IMG/VR virus record: IMGVR_UViG_3300034101_003366 | Coordinates: 1 to 26,779 of that record | Direction: 5' to 3' (one strand) | Length of the DNA stretch: 26,779 nucleotides | Origin: a virus | Shown: positions 8,690-17,008 of the stretch, piece by piece | Position numbering within the stretch: the stretch's first letter is position 1 | Layout of the letters: each line of letters begins with the position of its first letter | Notes under the pieces: model-generated | What the model saw: the letters and a program-made list of their open reading frames with translations, nothing else | Database searches by the model: none | What the model was told of the DNA's origin: nothing | Made by a program: the position numbers and the translations under genes

Positions 8690-9581
8690 CAAAATGGCAG
8701 TTTTAAATATAACCGAATCGACATTTGACTTCAATAATGTTGACCCGTACAGTAAATTATTAATTTCCGGAGACAAAATCATTGACAATAACTATAACTA
8801 TCATACTTCAATGGCAGATATGACTTCTGAAGAAATTTTAAATATTGCCAATCAATTTGAATCTATAAATTTTGTCTCGCAAGGGTTTGACACAACATCA
8901 GATGCCTACAAAGAATCGTTAATGTTGATAAGTGTATTGTGTCACAAAAAACTTGTTACAGGGTATGAGCCACCGCCTATTACTCAATTTTTATCAATAG
9001 ACGTTACCGATCGCCCAGATACTCCGGTACTCTGGGTATTTGGATGTAGTCATAGTCACGGCGTTGGGCTAAAATCTGACGAGAAAAATTTTGGCCAGAT
9101 AGTTGCAGATGTATTAAAAATTCCGTTGTTAAACATTACTCAGCCAGGTTCTAGTCTAAATTGGAGTTTTAGACATTTAATTAATGCCGACATTAGGCCC
9201 GGCGATCGTGTTATATGGCAAATCACTACTCCACATCGATTGAGTGTATTTACCAACGGTCGTGTAACAGAAGTTGTATTAAACAACACATTAAATAGGT
9301 GTTTGCTCGATGTTAATAATGATGATCAAGTATTTTTCAATCATGTCAATCTGTTAACTTCTGGAGTTAGATATCTAAGGGCAATAAAGAATCAATTTTT
9401 GTTAACTGACCTTACTAGCCGCACTTGTTGTAATTTTTACAAATATAAATTGGAATATTCAAAATATCCCGAATATGTGTATCATCCAACCCTATATCTT
9501 GATTACGGGTCAGATAGAGTACATGCTGGTCCTTTGAGCCACAAGGCTCTTGCTCAACGTATACTAGATTGTGTATACTAA
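8682..9581 (+). CDS. SGNH/GDSL-hydrolase-like protein
   Basis: 299 residues from the ATG at 8682, which overlaps the gp55 stop; a GTG at 8658 and an ATG at 8694 are also possible. Residues 118-128 read WVFGCSHSHGVG, placing Ser123 in a GxS motif like block I (GDS) of SGNH hydrolases but with Cys for Asp. Near the C-terminus DRVHAGPLSH gives Asp278 and His281 in the block V D-x-x-H arrangement. PGDRVIWQIT around 180 fits a Rossmann-like strand. Members of this fold act as esterases or acetyl-hydrolases on sugars and lipids. The substrate is unknown; decoration of surface polysaccharide is one guess. It separates gp55 from gp47. Confidence 0.55.
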   Translation: MSNKMAVLNITESTFDFNNVDPYSKLLISGDKIIDNNYNYHTSMADMTSEEILNIANQFESINFVSQGFDTTSDAYKESLMLISVLCHKKLVTGYEPPPITQFLSIDVTDRPDTPVLWVFGCSHSHGVGLKSDEKNFGQIVADVLKIPLLNITQPGSSLNWSFRHLINADIRPGDRVIWQITTPHRLSVFTNGRVTEVVLNNTLNRCLLDVNNDDQVFFNHVNLLTSGVRYLRAIKNQFLLTDLTSRTCCNFYKYKLEYSKYPEYVYHPTLYLDYGSDRVHAGPLSHKALAQRILDCVY

Positions 9582-9585
9582 ATAG

Positions 9586-10602
9586 ATGAGTAATTTATTT
9601 AAAAAAGCTGCGATATTTACTGACATCCACTTCGGATTAAAATCAAATAGTCAGTTACACAACGAAGATTGTTTAAATTTTGTTAAGTGGGCAACTAACA
9701 AAGCAAAACAAGAAGGCTGCGAAACCGCCATGTTTCTTGGCGATTGGCACAACAATCGAGCCAGTATTAATATTGTTACTCTCAATTACAGTTTAAAAGC
9801 ACTGGAGTACTTGAATGATAATTTTGAACGTGTTTATTTTATTCCTGGTAATCATGATTTGTATTATCGGGATAAACGTGATATTCAATCGGTTGAATGG
9901 GCTCGTCATCTCCCGAACGTTCAAATTGTTAACGATTGGTTTACTAGCGGCGATGTGGTTATTGCTCCTTGGCTTGTCGGAGACGACCACAAACGAATTT
10001 CCAAACTCAGAGGAAAATACATGTTTGGACACTTCGAGCTGCCCCACTTCTATATGAACGCCATGGTGCAGATGCCTGATCACGGCGAAATTAAAAATGA
10101 ACATTTTGGAAATTTTGATCAAGTATTCACTGGACATTTTCATAAAAGACAGCAACGTCAGAATATTACATATATTGGAAATTGTTTCCCTCACAACTAC
10201 GCCGATGCCGGCGATGATGAACGGGGATTAACTATTTTAGAATGGGGCAAACCCCCAGAACATCATGCATGGCCCGACCAACCCCGTTATCGTGTATTAG
10301 GATTAGGCGCTATTTTGAATAACGCAGATTCGGTTTTAGGACAAGGTATGCATGTTCGTGTTAACATCGACATCGACATTAGTTACGAAGAAGCAACGTT
10401 TATTAAAGAAACGTTTATGCAAAGTCACAAATTACGTGAAATTACATTAATTCCACAAAAAAATGTAGACTTAAATGAATTTGCAATTCAAGGCAATGTT
10501 AATTTTGAAAGTGTAGATCAAATTGTTACAAATCAGTTAACCGCTATTACTAGCGACCACTACGACAACAATTTGTTGCTGGATATTTACAGAAATTTAT
10601 AA
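9586..10602 (+). CDS. 47: Recombination endonuclease subunit gp47 (SbcD/Mre11-like)
   Basis: 338 residues, against 339 for T4 gp47. All metallophosphoesterase motifs are visible: D13-x-H15 (FTDIHFG), GDWHNNR at 52-58, GNHD at 88-91, then GHFELPH near 146 and GHFHKRQ near 183. With gp46 it forms the Mre11-Rad50-type complex that resects DNA ends for recombination-dependent replication. It begins 4 bases after the SGNH-like gene and ends 2 bases before gp46, so the pair is co-translated. A C-terminal segment after residue 240 is likely the gp46-binding part. Confidence 0.95.
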   Translation: MSNLFKKAAIFTDIHFGLKSNSQLHNEDCLNFVKWATNKAKQEGCETAMFLGDWHNNRASINIVTLNYSLKALEYLNDNFERVYFIPGNHDLYYRDKRDIQSVEWARHLPNVQIVNDWFTSGDVVIAPWLVGDDHKRISKLRGKYMFGHFELPHFYMNAMVQMPDHGEIKNEHFGNFDQVFTGHFHKRQQRQNITYIGNCFPHNYADAGDDERGLTILEWGKPPEHHAWPDQPRYRVLGLGAILNNADSVLGQGMHVRVNIDIDISYEEATFIKETFMQSHKLREITLIPQKNVDLNEFAIQGNVNFESVDQIVTNQLTAITSDHYDNNLLLDIYRNL

Positions 10603-10604
10603 TC

Positions 10605-12377
10605 ATGTTTAAGATTAAATCACTGTCAGTTAAAAACTTTATGAGTGTAGGCAATGCCACTCAGGGCATCGATTTCGATCGCAATGACTTAACATTGGTA
10701 TTGGGTGAAAATTTGGACTTAGGCGGCGATGACAGTGGTGCTCGAAATGGAACTGGTAAAACTACTATCATTAACGCATTAAGCTATAGTCTGTTCGGCC
10801 AGGCACTAACTAATATTAAAAAAGACAATTTGATTAATAAAACTAACAGCAAACACATGTTAGTTACCATTGATTTTGAATCTGAAGGTCGCCACTACAG
10901 AATTGAACGGGGCCGCAAACCAAATGTACTAAAGTTTTACGTAGACGACGAAGAATTAGAAACCAAAGACGATAACAGTCAAGGGGACAGTCGCGAAACA
11001 CAATTAGAAATTGAACGTCTGTTAAATATGAGTCACGATATGTTCAAACATATTGTTGCTTTGAACACCTATACAGAACCATTTTTAAGTTTAAAAGCCA
11101 ACGATCAACGAACTATCATTGAACAATTGCTGGGTATCACTGTACTGTCAGAAAAAGCTGAAGCACTTAAAGAACAAGGCAAATCCACTAAAGAAGAAAT
11201 TCAACAGGAAGAATTTCGAATTAAAGCTGTAGGCGATGCAAACAAGCGAATTCAAGACCAAATTGATGCGCTGATTCGTCGACAAACATTGTGGACTAAT
11301 AAGCACAAAGATGACCTCGCATTATTACAGGCAGCATATGATCAGCTCGCAGAATTAGACATAGAGTCTGAGTTAGACACTCATAAAAAATTAGCAGAAT
11401 ATAATACAAAAAGTAAACAAATAGCCGATCTTAAAACTTTGGTTAAACGCTGCGAACAAGATGAAACCAGGGAATCCCGGGAGATAGAAAAGCTTAAAAA
11501 AGAAATTTTAGCTTTAGAAAATCATACCTGTCATAGCTGTGGACAATCATTTCATGATGCCAAACAAGTGATTGTTTTGGAAGAAAAACAAAAAACACTA
11601 CAAGAAACTGTATTACAAGCATTGGCTACTAATACACAATTGCTGGAAAATCAAGAAGCTCTCAACCTACTAGGCGAGCTGGGACAGAAACCAGTGACAT
11701 TTTATAAAGACGAAAGCGATGCGTTTGAACATCGTAGCAGCATGGCATCTGTTCTTACTCAATTAAATTCTAAACAGTCAGAACAAGACCCGTACACAGA
11801 TCAAATTAATGATATGAAGGAAACGGCTGTTGAAGAAATAAATTATGATTATATGAATTCGTTGGTACGAATTAAAGATCACCAAGAATTTTTACTTAAA
11901 TTATTAACCAATAAAGATAGTTTTATTCGTAAAAAAATTATCGATCAGAATCTCAGCTACTTAAATGCAAGATTGGGATTTTATTTGGATAAGATTGGGT
12001 TGCCGCATACAGTTAAGTTTAACAATGACTTGTCTGTTAGTATTGAAGAATTGGGCAGAGAGCTAGATTTTGATAACTTATCTCGTGGAGAGAGAAATCG
12101 ACTCATACTTAGCCTGAGTTGGAGTTTTCGTGATGTATGGGAAAGTCTTTATCAACCTATCAACTTGTTGTTCATCGATGAACTAGTGGACAGCGGAATG
12201 GATAGCAGCGGCGTCGAAAACAGTTTAGCTATCTTAAAGAAAATGAGCAGGGAAAGCAATAAAAGTGTATGGCTAGTAAGTCACAAAGATGAACTGGCCG
12301 GGCGTGTAAATAATATTTTAACTGTAGTTAAAGAAAACGGATTCACTAATTACAGCACTGACGTCGAAATAAACTAA
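10605..12377 (+). CDS. 46: Recombination endonuclease subunit gp46 (SbcC/Rad50-like ATPase)
   Basis: 590 residues; T4 gp46 has 560. An ABC-type head split by a coiled coil: Walker A-like GARNGTGKT at 45-53, long charged helices about 170-300, zinc-hook C309-H-S-C312, returning helices to about 440, the signature LSRGER at 492-497, and Walker B LLFIDEL with Asp525 and Glu526. A late His in VSHKDE is the switch histidine. It partners gp47 in processing DNA ends and degrading host DNA in T4. It is the last recognisable T4 core gene before the accessory cassette; the T4 order 47-46 is kept. Confidence 0.95.
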   Translation: MFKIKSLSVKNFMSVGNATQGIDFDRNDLTLVLGENLDLGGDDSGARNGTGKTTIINALSYSLFGQALTNIKKDNLINKTNSKHMLVTIDFESEGRHYRIERGRKPNVLKFYVDDEELETKDDNSQGDSRETQLEIERLLNMSHDMFKHIVALNTYTEPFLSLKANDQRTIIEQLLGITVLSEKAEALKEQGKSTKEEIQQEEFRIKAVGDANKRIQDQIDALIRRQTLWTNKHKDDLALLQAAYDQLAELDIESELDTHKKLAEYNTKSKQIADLKTLVKRCEQDETRESREIEKLKKEILALENHTCHSCGQSFHDAKQVIVLEEKQKTLQETVLQALATNTQLLENQEALNLLGELGQKPVTFYKDESDAFEHRSSMASVLTQLNSKQSEQDPYTDQINDMKETAVEEINYDYMNSLVRIKDHQEFLLKLLTNKDSFIRKKIIDQNLSYLNARLGFYLDKIGLPHTVKFNNDLSVSIEELGRELDFDNLSRGERNRLILSLSWSFRDVWESLYQPINLLFIDELVDSGMDSSGVENSLAILKKMSRESNKSVWLVSHKDELAGRVNNILTVVKENGFTNYSTDVEIN

Positions 12378-12398
12378 TTGTAATTCAAGGAAATAAAA

Positions 12399-13928
12399 AT
12401 GGAAAATGTGTTTGCAGTGATTTTATCAGTGCCCAGAATTACGCCAGTACGGCCAAGTTTGGCGCCTGCTATTATTAAATCACTGATATCAAAACATAAT
12501 TTATCTGCAAAAATTGTAGATATTAACATAGATTTTTATAATACCTTTGCTAAAAAATATGGATCTAATATTTTTAAAAAAATTGATCAATATTTAATTG
12601 GGTTAAACAACAGCCCACTCGATTCAAAAGCTCAAGAGTGCTATGATGAATATTTAAATTTTTGGGTTCGCGAACTTATAAAAATTAATCCAACACATTT
12701 TTTTATATCTGTGTTTACATGGCAAGCACAACGATTTGTAAGAGATTTTTTATCAATATTGCGGCACAATACCTCAGCAAAAATCCTAGTAGGCGGGCAA
12801 GGTATCGGAGAAATTAGAGAACAGACCAGTTGGATAGGTAAACCGATTTATGCCGAGAAACTTAAACAACTAGGATTGATTGATCATTGGATCAAAGGCG
12901 ATGCGGAAACAACTATTCCATTAATATGTCAAGGAATTTATACCGGGCCAGGCATCGATACTGACACGTATGCTAGTTGGAGCACTTTAAAAGAAAACCC
13001 TATTCCAAATTTCGATGACTTAGATATTTCCGCGTACCACAACGGTCTCCCAGGAGGTATAATTCCGTTAGAAATTTCTCGGGGGTGTGTAAGAAGCTGC
13101 AACTTCTGTGACTGGGTCACTTCGGGTGGTGGGTTTCGTACAAAAACTGGTTTACAAATGTTCAAAGAAGTAAAACACTATGTAGAAAAATATAATGTGA
13201 AAAATTTTTACTTCAATGATGCTCTTATCAACGGTTCTATAAAAGAATTTAATAAATTTAATCAGTTGTTAGTAGAGTACTATAAGAAAAAGAATTGGCC
13301 TGACAGGTCTATAAATTATTCAGGCCATTTTATTATAAGAGGACCGCAACACGGTTGGAAAAAAGAAGATATAGAATTAATGGGCAGGGCAGGTGCGTAC
13401 AGTATGGTAGTCGGAGTTGAAACTGGATCGGACCAGGTTCGACAAGCTATGAACAAAGGGTACAATACTGCCGATTTAGATTATAACATGGAAGAATTTG
13501 TTAAACATGGTATAAAACTATATATGTTAATGATGATCGGCTATCCCACTGAAACTAGAAAAGACTTCGACGAAACATTAGAATTATTAAAGCGATATCA
13601 AAAATATGTAGCAGGTGGACATATCAGTGGTGTAAATCTTGGGCAAACTTTTATAATTGAAGAAGGTGCTCCAATTTTTTATAAGCCCGAGCAATTGGAT
13701 TTAGTTGGTGTTAATGGTTCAGATCAACCCAGAGATGTATTTTGGATGAACCCGCAGAATCCTGAATTAACTTATAAAGAAAGAATTAAACGTAGAATCG
13801 AAGCCCAAGAATTGGTAACGAAGTTAGGATACCCTATATGGAGAGGGGATGCTCAGCTTGGATGGTTAATAAAAAAGTACAAAGACATTTACGACGGAAA
13901 TTTTAATGAACATCAAACTACAATTTAA
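12399..13928 (+). CDS. Radical SAM protein with cobalamin-binding-like N-terminal domain
   Basis: 509 residues, AAGGA upstream of the ATG. Residues 1-150 form a Rossmann-like domain in the position of the B12-binding domain of class B radical SAM enzymes, but I see no D-x-H-x-x-G cobalamin motif. Residues 215-420 are the radical SAM core: ISRGCVRSCNFCDW gives the [4Fe-4S] triad Cys230, Cys234, Cys237, followed by FYFNDALI, VVGVETGSD and LMMIGYPTE strands typical of the partial TIM barrel. The tail (about 430-509) is unique to this subfamily. The reaction is unknown; relatives perform methylations, ring rearrangements and methylthiolations. The next gene starts inside its last 23 bases. Confidence 0.82.
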   Translation: MENVFAVILSVPRITPVRPSLAPAIIKSLISKHNLSAKIVDINIDFYNTFAKKYGSNIFKKIDQYLIGLNNSPLDSKAQECYDEYLNFWVRELIKINPTHFFISVFTWQAQRFVRDFLSILRHNTSAKILVGGQGIGEIREQTSWIGKPIYAEKLKQLGLIDHWIKGDAETTIPLICQGIYTGPGIDTDTYASWSTLKENPIPNFDDLDISAYHNGLPGGIIPLEISRGCVRSCNFCDWVTSGGGFRTKTGLQMFKEVKHYVEKYNVKNFYFNDALINGSIKEFNKFNQLLVEYYKKKNWPDRSINYSGHFIIRGPQHGWKKEDIELMGRAGAYSMVVGVETGSDQVRQAMNKGYNTADLDYNMEEFVKHGIKLYMLMMIGYPTETRKDFDETLELLKRYQKYVAGGHISGVNLGQTFIIEEGAPIFYKPEQLDLVGVNGSDQPRDVFWMNPQNPELTYKERIKRRIEAQELVTKLGYPIWRGDAQLGWLIKKYKDIYDGNFNEHQTTI

Positions 13929-14475
13929 AGTCGAACGCCGTTTAGGAGATCCCACGATTACTGTAATTATCGACGATAATATGCCCAGTTACACAGGGGT
14001 ATGCCCTGATCAACTTGAATTAAATGTTCCAGTTATTTCGGGCTGTCACGAATTAAGAATACAACATTACGGTAAGAAAACAACAGATCATGTATATGAT
14101 AGCAGCGGTAAAGTTATTATCGACAAACATGTGGAAATAAAATCTATAGTATTGGATGATGTAGAATTAGTTGAAGAACTTTGGGATGGAGAATTTTATC
14201 CTGTATACGATCAAGATTATCTAAAAGATTGCATTAGTGCAAATATTAAAGTACCATATAGTCTAAGACCTAATTTATATTTAGGTCATAATGGTACTTG
14301 GATTTTAAAATTTGAATATCCGTGTATAGATTGGCTTTTGGCCGTCAGGCAAAATAAAATATTTAAAGTCACTGATCCAGACTTTATAACCAGTGAAGAA
14401 GATTTACAACGAGCAAAAGATTTTTTTAATTCGGCCCCCGACTTACCTTGGGATTTAGATTTTATTAAACGATGA
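13906..14475 (+). CDS. Conserved-looking hypothetical protein, beta-rich
   Basis: 189 residues, not recognised. It starts within the end of the upstream radical SAM gene, with GGAA a few bases before the ATG, and ends in an ATGA overlap with the membrane protein gene, so all three are probably co-translated. Sequence character: soluble, beta-strand-rich first half with CPDQLELNVPVISGCHELRI, a middle segment VELVEELWDGEFYPVYDQDY, and a C-terminal part with Trp/Phe/Tyr clusters (GHNGTWILKFEYPCIDW). The alternation of strands and aromatic residues could suit a sugar-binding or beta-sandwich fold; that is a guess. No catalytic motif, signal peptide or membrane segment seen. Confidence 0.7.
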   Translation: MNIKLQFKVERRLGDPTITVIIDDNMPSYTGVCPDQLELNVPVISGCHELRIQHYGKKTTDHVYDSSGKVIIDKHVEIKSIVLDDVELVEELWDGEFYPVYDQDYLKDCISANIKVPYSLRPNLYLGHNGTWILKFEYPCIDWLLAVRQNKIFKVTDPDFITSEEDLQRAKDFFNSAPDLPWDLDFIKR

Positions 14476-14825
14476 CTTTACAACAAATTTTTATAGCTAC
14501 CACAGTTTGGGCTATTCTCACAGCCATAGTGTATACACATTCAAATTGGAGCAAGATTAAACATTGCTATAAAATGTGGTTTACAAAAGAATATTGGACT
14601 GATTATAATATTGTAGAATTCGCTAGTTGGTCCGCAAAAGCTATTATTATTGTACCTGGTTTAATTTTTGGAATACAAATTTGGTGGTTATATTTTTTAA
14701 CTTTATTCACCAGCTTGACACTTATTTGGGCCAGCAATAAAAAACTTCTTCCTACATTAATAGGATTTAATACCATATGGGTATGGATTAGTTGCATGGT
14801 ATTGGCAAAGCATTTAATAACTTAA
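14472..14825 (+). CDS. Small multi-pass membrane protein
   Basis: 117 residues with about four hydrophobic segments: roughly 5-22, 55-71, 72-89 and 95-113, separated by a short basic loop (HSNWSKIKHCYKMW) and a KK-containing turn near 91. No signal peptide and no known motif. The ATG overlaps the upstream stop as ATGA. It lies between two radical SAM genes, and the next reading frame begins inside its last codons, suggesting it works with the cassette, perhaps as an inner-membrane anchor or transporter fragment. Not recognised as holin or spanin; four short segments without a basic tail argue against a classical holin. Confidence 0.65.
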   Translation: MTLQQIFIATTVWAILTAIVYTHSNWSKIKHCYKMWFTKEYWTDYNIVEFASWSAKAIIIVPGLIFGIQIWWLYFLTLFTSLTLIWASNKKLLPTLIGFNTIWVWISCMVLAKHLIT

Positions 14826-15955
14826 AACAATTTCTACTCGTGTTCCGCTTTAATTCAATATACGAATATCAACTTGAAGTTACAACGTATTGTAATGCAG
14901 CTTGTCCCCAATGCCCTAGAAATATTCAAGGATCTGGAATAAATCCTTACATGCCATTAGTACATTTAGATCGACGTATAGTGGATTCGACATTTAGTAC
15001 TGATCACTGCAAAAATCTTCGTCAGATATTTTTCTGTGGCAGTTACGGCGATCCTATTATGCATCCCGACTTTTTAAGTATACTACAAGATTTTAGAAAT
15101 AAGAACCCAACCTTATGGTTATACATTCACACCAACGGTGGTGTACATGACGAAAGTTATTGGTGTGAAATAGCTAACATAATGTCGGGATATGGTCAAA
15201 TTGATTTTGGTTTTGATGGACTTGAAGATACGTTACCGATATACAGACGTAATGTAAAATATGAAATAGCTATGCGTAATGCCAGAGCTTTCATAAACGC
15301 GGGTGGTAGAGCACAATGGAATTATATTGTGTATAAACACAACGAGCATCAAGTTGAAGAAGCTAGAATATTAAGTCAAAAGTATAAATTTTATAATTTT
15401 TTACCTAGAAAAACTGGCAGATTTTATGATCACAAAAATGAAACTAGCTATCCAAATTGGCCTGTATTGAATAAAAATAGAGAAACAGAATATGTGTTAG
15501 AAGCCCCTGTTGGGCAAGAATGGCAAAACCCTAGCGTACAAAAAATACAAATTTTAAAAAAAATGCATGGGAGCTTTCACGATTACTTAAAACAAACAAC
15601 TATCAAATGCGATGCTCTATTAGGAAACAAAGTTGTCATTACTGCTGAAGGCCTAGTGTTGCCATGCAATTTCTTTGAACATAATTTATATGATGCAAGA
15701 TTTCATGCAGACAATTATATGCCTGGCGTAAATGATGCAAGTTTTATAAACGGTAAAAATCAAATTATGGAATTTATTAATCATTATAAAAACGAAATCG
15801 ACATAAAGCAGAAAAATCTATGTGATATTTTTAAATCTCAATTTTGGACAGAGTTAGTCAATCGATGGTCAGGAAAAGATAAAATTATGGAATGTGCAAT
15901 GACTTGCGGAGAAAAATTTACAAAGGTGTGGGATCAAGGAGGATCTATTAGATGA
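14792..15955 (+). CDS. Radical SAM protein with SPASM/Twitch-like C-terminal cysteines
   Basis: 387 residues if the TTG at 14792 is used; a GTG at 14840 would give 371 and avoid the 34-base overlap. Neither has a clear ribosome-binding site. TTYCNAACPQCPRN holds the cluster triad Cys34, Cys38, Cys41, right after the first strand, as in the PqqE/AlbA/MoaA type. IFFCGSYGDPIMHPDF is the GGE-like region, and LYIHTNGG and IDFGFDGLED follow as barrel strands. The C-terminal half has KCDALLGN, VLPCNFFEH and MECAMTCGE, resembling auxiliary-cluster cysteines. SPASM proteins often modify peptides or sugars. The ending overlaps the dehydrogenase-like gene as ATGA. Confidence 0.8.
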   Translation: MHGIGKAFNNLKQFLLVFRFNSIYEYQLEVTTYCNAACPQCPRNIQGSGINPYMPLVHLDRRIVDSTFSTDHCKNLRQIFFCGSYGDPIMHPDFLSILQDFRNKNPTLWLYIHTNGGVHDESYWCEIANIMSGYGQIDFGFDGLEDTLPIYRRNVKYEIAMRNARAFINAGGRAQWNYIVYKHNEHQVEEARILSQKYKFYNFLPRKTGRFYDHKNETSYPNWPVLNKNRETEYVLEAPVGQEWQNPSVQKIQILKKMHGSFHDYLKQTTIKCDALLGNKVVITAEGLVLPCNFFEHNLYDARFHADNYMPGVNDASFINGKNQIMEFINHYKNEIDIKQKNLCDIFKSQFWTELVNRWSGKDKIMECAMTCGEKFTKVWDQGGSIR

Positions 15956-16536
15956 AAGTTTTAATTACAGGTGGTAATAGAGGGCTTGGATTAGAGCTAG
16001 TTAAAAACTTAAATGGAACTAGCATCAGTAGAGCAGATGGCATAGATATCACTCGAGATCATAAACAAATTGCCGAAATCAGCGTGAATTATGATGTTTT
16101 TATCAATAATGCGTTTGACGGTCCTCCCCAGGAAGCATGGGCTAATTTTGCACAAACTAACTTGTATATGGCTGTATACGATGCGTGGAAAACTGCAAAT
16201 AAGCAGGGTTGGATTATCAATATTGGTAGTTCAGGATCCAAGTCTATAATTGCACCTGAACCCAGATTCGAAACATATCGTATTAGCAAGGCTGCACTAG
16301 AACACGCTAGCAAGCAAGGCACACAAGCATTTAAACAAAACAAAGTACCTTTTAAAACAACATTAATCACTTTAGATAGATTAGACACTGAATTAAGCAG
16401 AAGTCGTTCAAACTGGACAGGTAACGGCATCAATTTAACTGATGTATATAATTTTATCGACTATGGCTCAAACATAAATCCAAATACCTGCATAGAAGAA
16501 ATAACATTTTATTGTAACTTAGACTATCTGGCATAA
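15952..16536 (+). CDS. Short-chain dehydrogenase/reductase-like protein (short form)
   Basis: 194 residues, shorter than the usual 250. Rossmann features are intact: TGGNRGLG at 6-13 (TGxxxGxG), the N-N-A motif at 52-54, a Ser-rich strand IINIGSSGS near 88, and Tyr109-x-x-x-Lys113 (YRISK), so the Ser-Tyr-Lys catalytic set is present. It probably reduces or oxidises a carbonyl/hydroxyl with NAD(P). The part after residue 130 is shortened, so the substrate loop is reduced. Its ATG overlaps the upstream radical SAM stop (ATGA), and it closes the tightly overlapped part of the cassette. A plausible role is redox or epimerisation on the product of the upstream enzymes. Confidence 0.78.
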   Translation: MKVLITGGNRGLGLELVKNLNGTSISRADGIDITRDHKQIAEISVNYDVFINNAFDGPPQEAWANFAQTNLYMAVYDAWKTANKQGWIINIGSSGSKSIIAPEPRFETYRISKAALEHASKQGTQAFKQNKVPFKTTLITLDRLDTELSRSRSNWTGNGINLTDVYNFIDYGSNINPNTCIEEITFYCNLDYLA

Positions 16537-16573
16537 ATTAAAGTACACATCATGGAAATCGTACAAATACAAT

Positions 16574-17008
16574 ATGACTTGGTTATTCGAAGGCTCTGAG
16601 GTTGAGAATTTACCCGACAGTTGTGTTGGATTTGTATATCTTATCACAAACAAATCAACAAACAAAAAATACATTGGCAAAAAACTGGCAAAATTTAGTA
16701 AAACTACGCAACGAACAGTAAAATTAAAAAACGGTACAAAAAAGAAAAAGAAAATTCGCTCAAAAGTCGATTCGGACTGGAGAGATTATTATGGATCAAG
16801 TCCTGAATTAAAAAGGGACGTAGAAACACTGGGCTTAGAAAATTTTACTAGAGAAATTCTTTATTATTGTGAATCAAAAGCAATTTGTAGTTATATTGAA
16901 GCAAGAGAACAATTTACCAGGCGTGTATTAGAATCAGATGAATATTACAACGGCATAATCGACTGCCGTATCCATGGCTCCCATATAAAAAATAAGTTAA
17001 GCATTTAA
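16574..17008 (+). CDS. GIY-YIG-type endonuclease-like protein
   Basis: 144 residues. The N-terminus has the GIY-YIG layout in altered form: G19-F-V-Y-L for GIY and Y33-I-G35 for YIG, followed by a long basic stretch (KLKNGTKKKKKIRSK), DWRDYYGSSPELKRD, ENFTREILYYC and YIEAREQF near 110-116, the last placing a possible catalytic Glu. A closing YYNGIIDCRIHG segment resembles small nuclease-like proteins of T4-type phages. No strong ribosome-binding site precedes the ATG. It lies immediately before the unidentified structured RNA region. GIY-YIG enzymes in phages are often homing endonucleases, so past or present mobility is possible. Confidence 0.72.
   Translation: MTWLFEGSEVENLPDSCVGFVYLITNKSTNKKYIGKKLAKFSKTTQRTVKLKNGTKKKKKIRSKVDSDWRDYYGSSPELKRDVETLGLENFTREILYYCESKAICSYIEAREQFTRRVLESDEYYNGIIDCRIHGSHIKNKLSI

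Noticed and set aside
9793-10194. Antisense reading frame within gp47
   Set aside because: Overlaps a gene with every catalytic motif intact and shows no recognisable features.
16552-16599. Short frame starting MEIVQIQYDL
   Set aside because: Only 15 codons, overlapping the start of the nuclease gene, with no ribosome-binding site.
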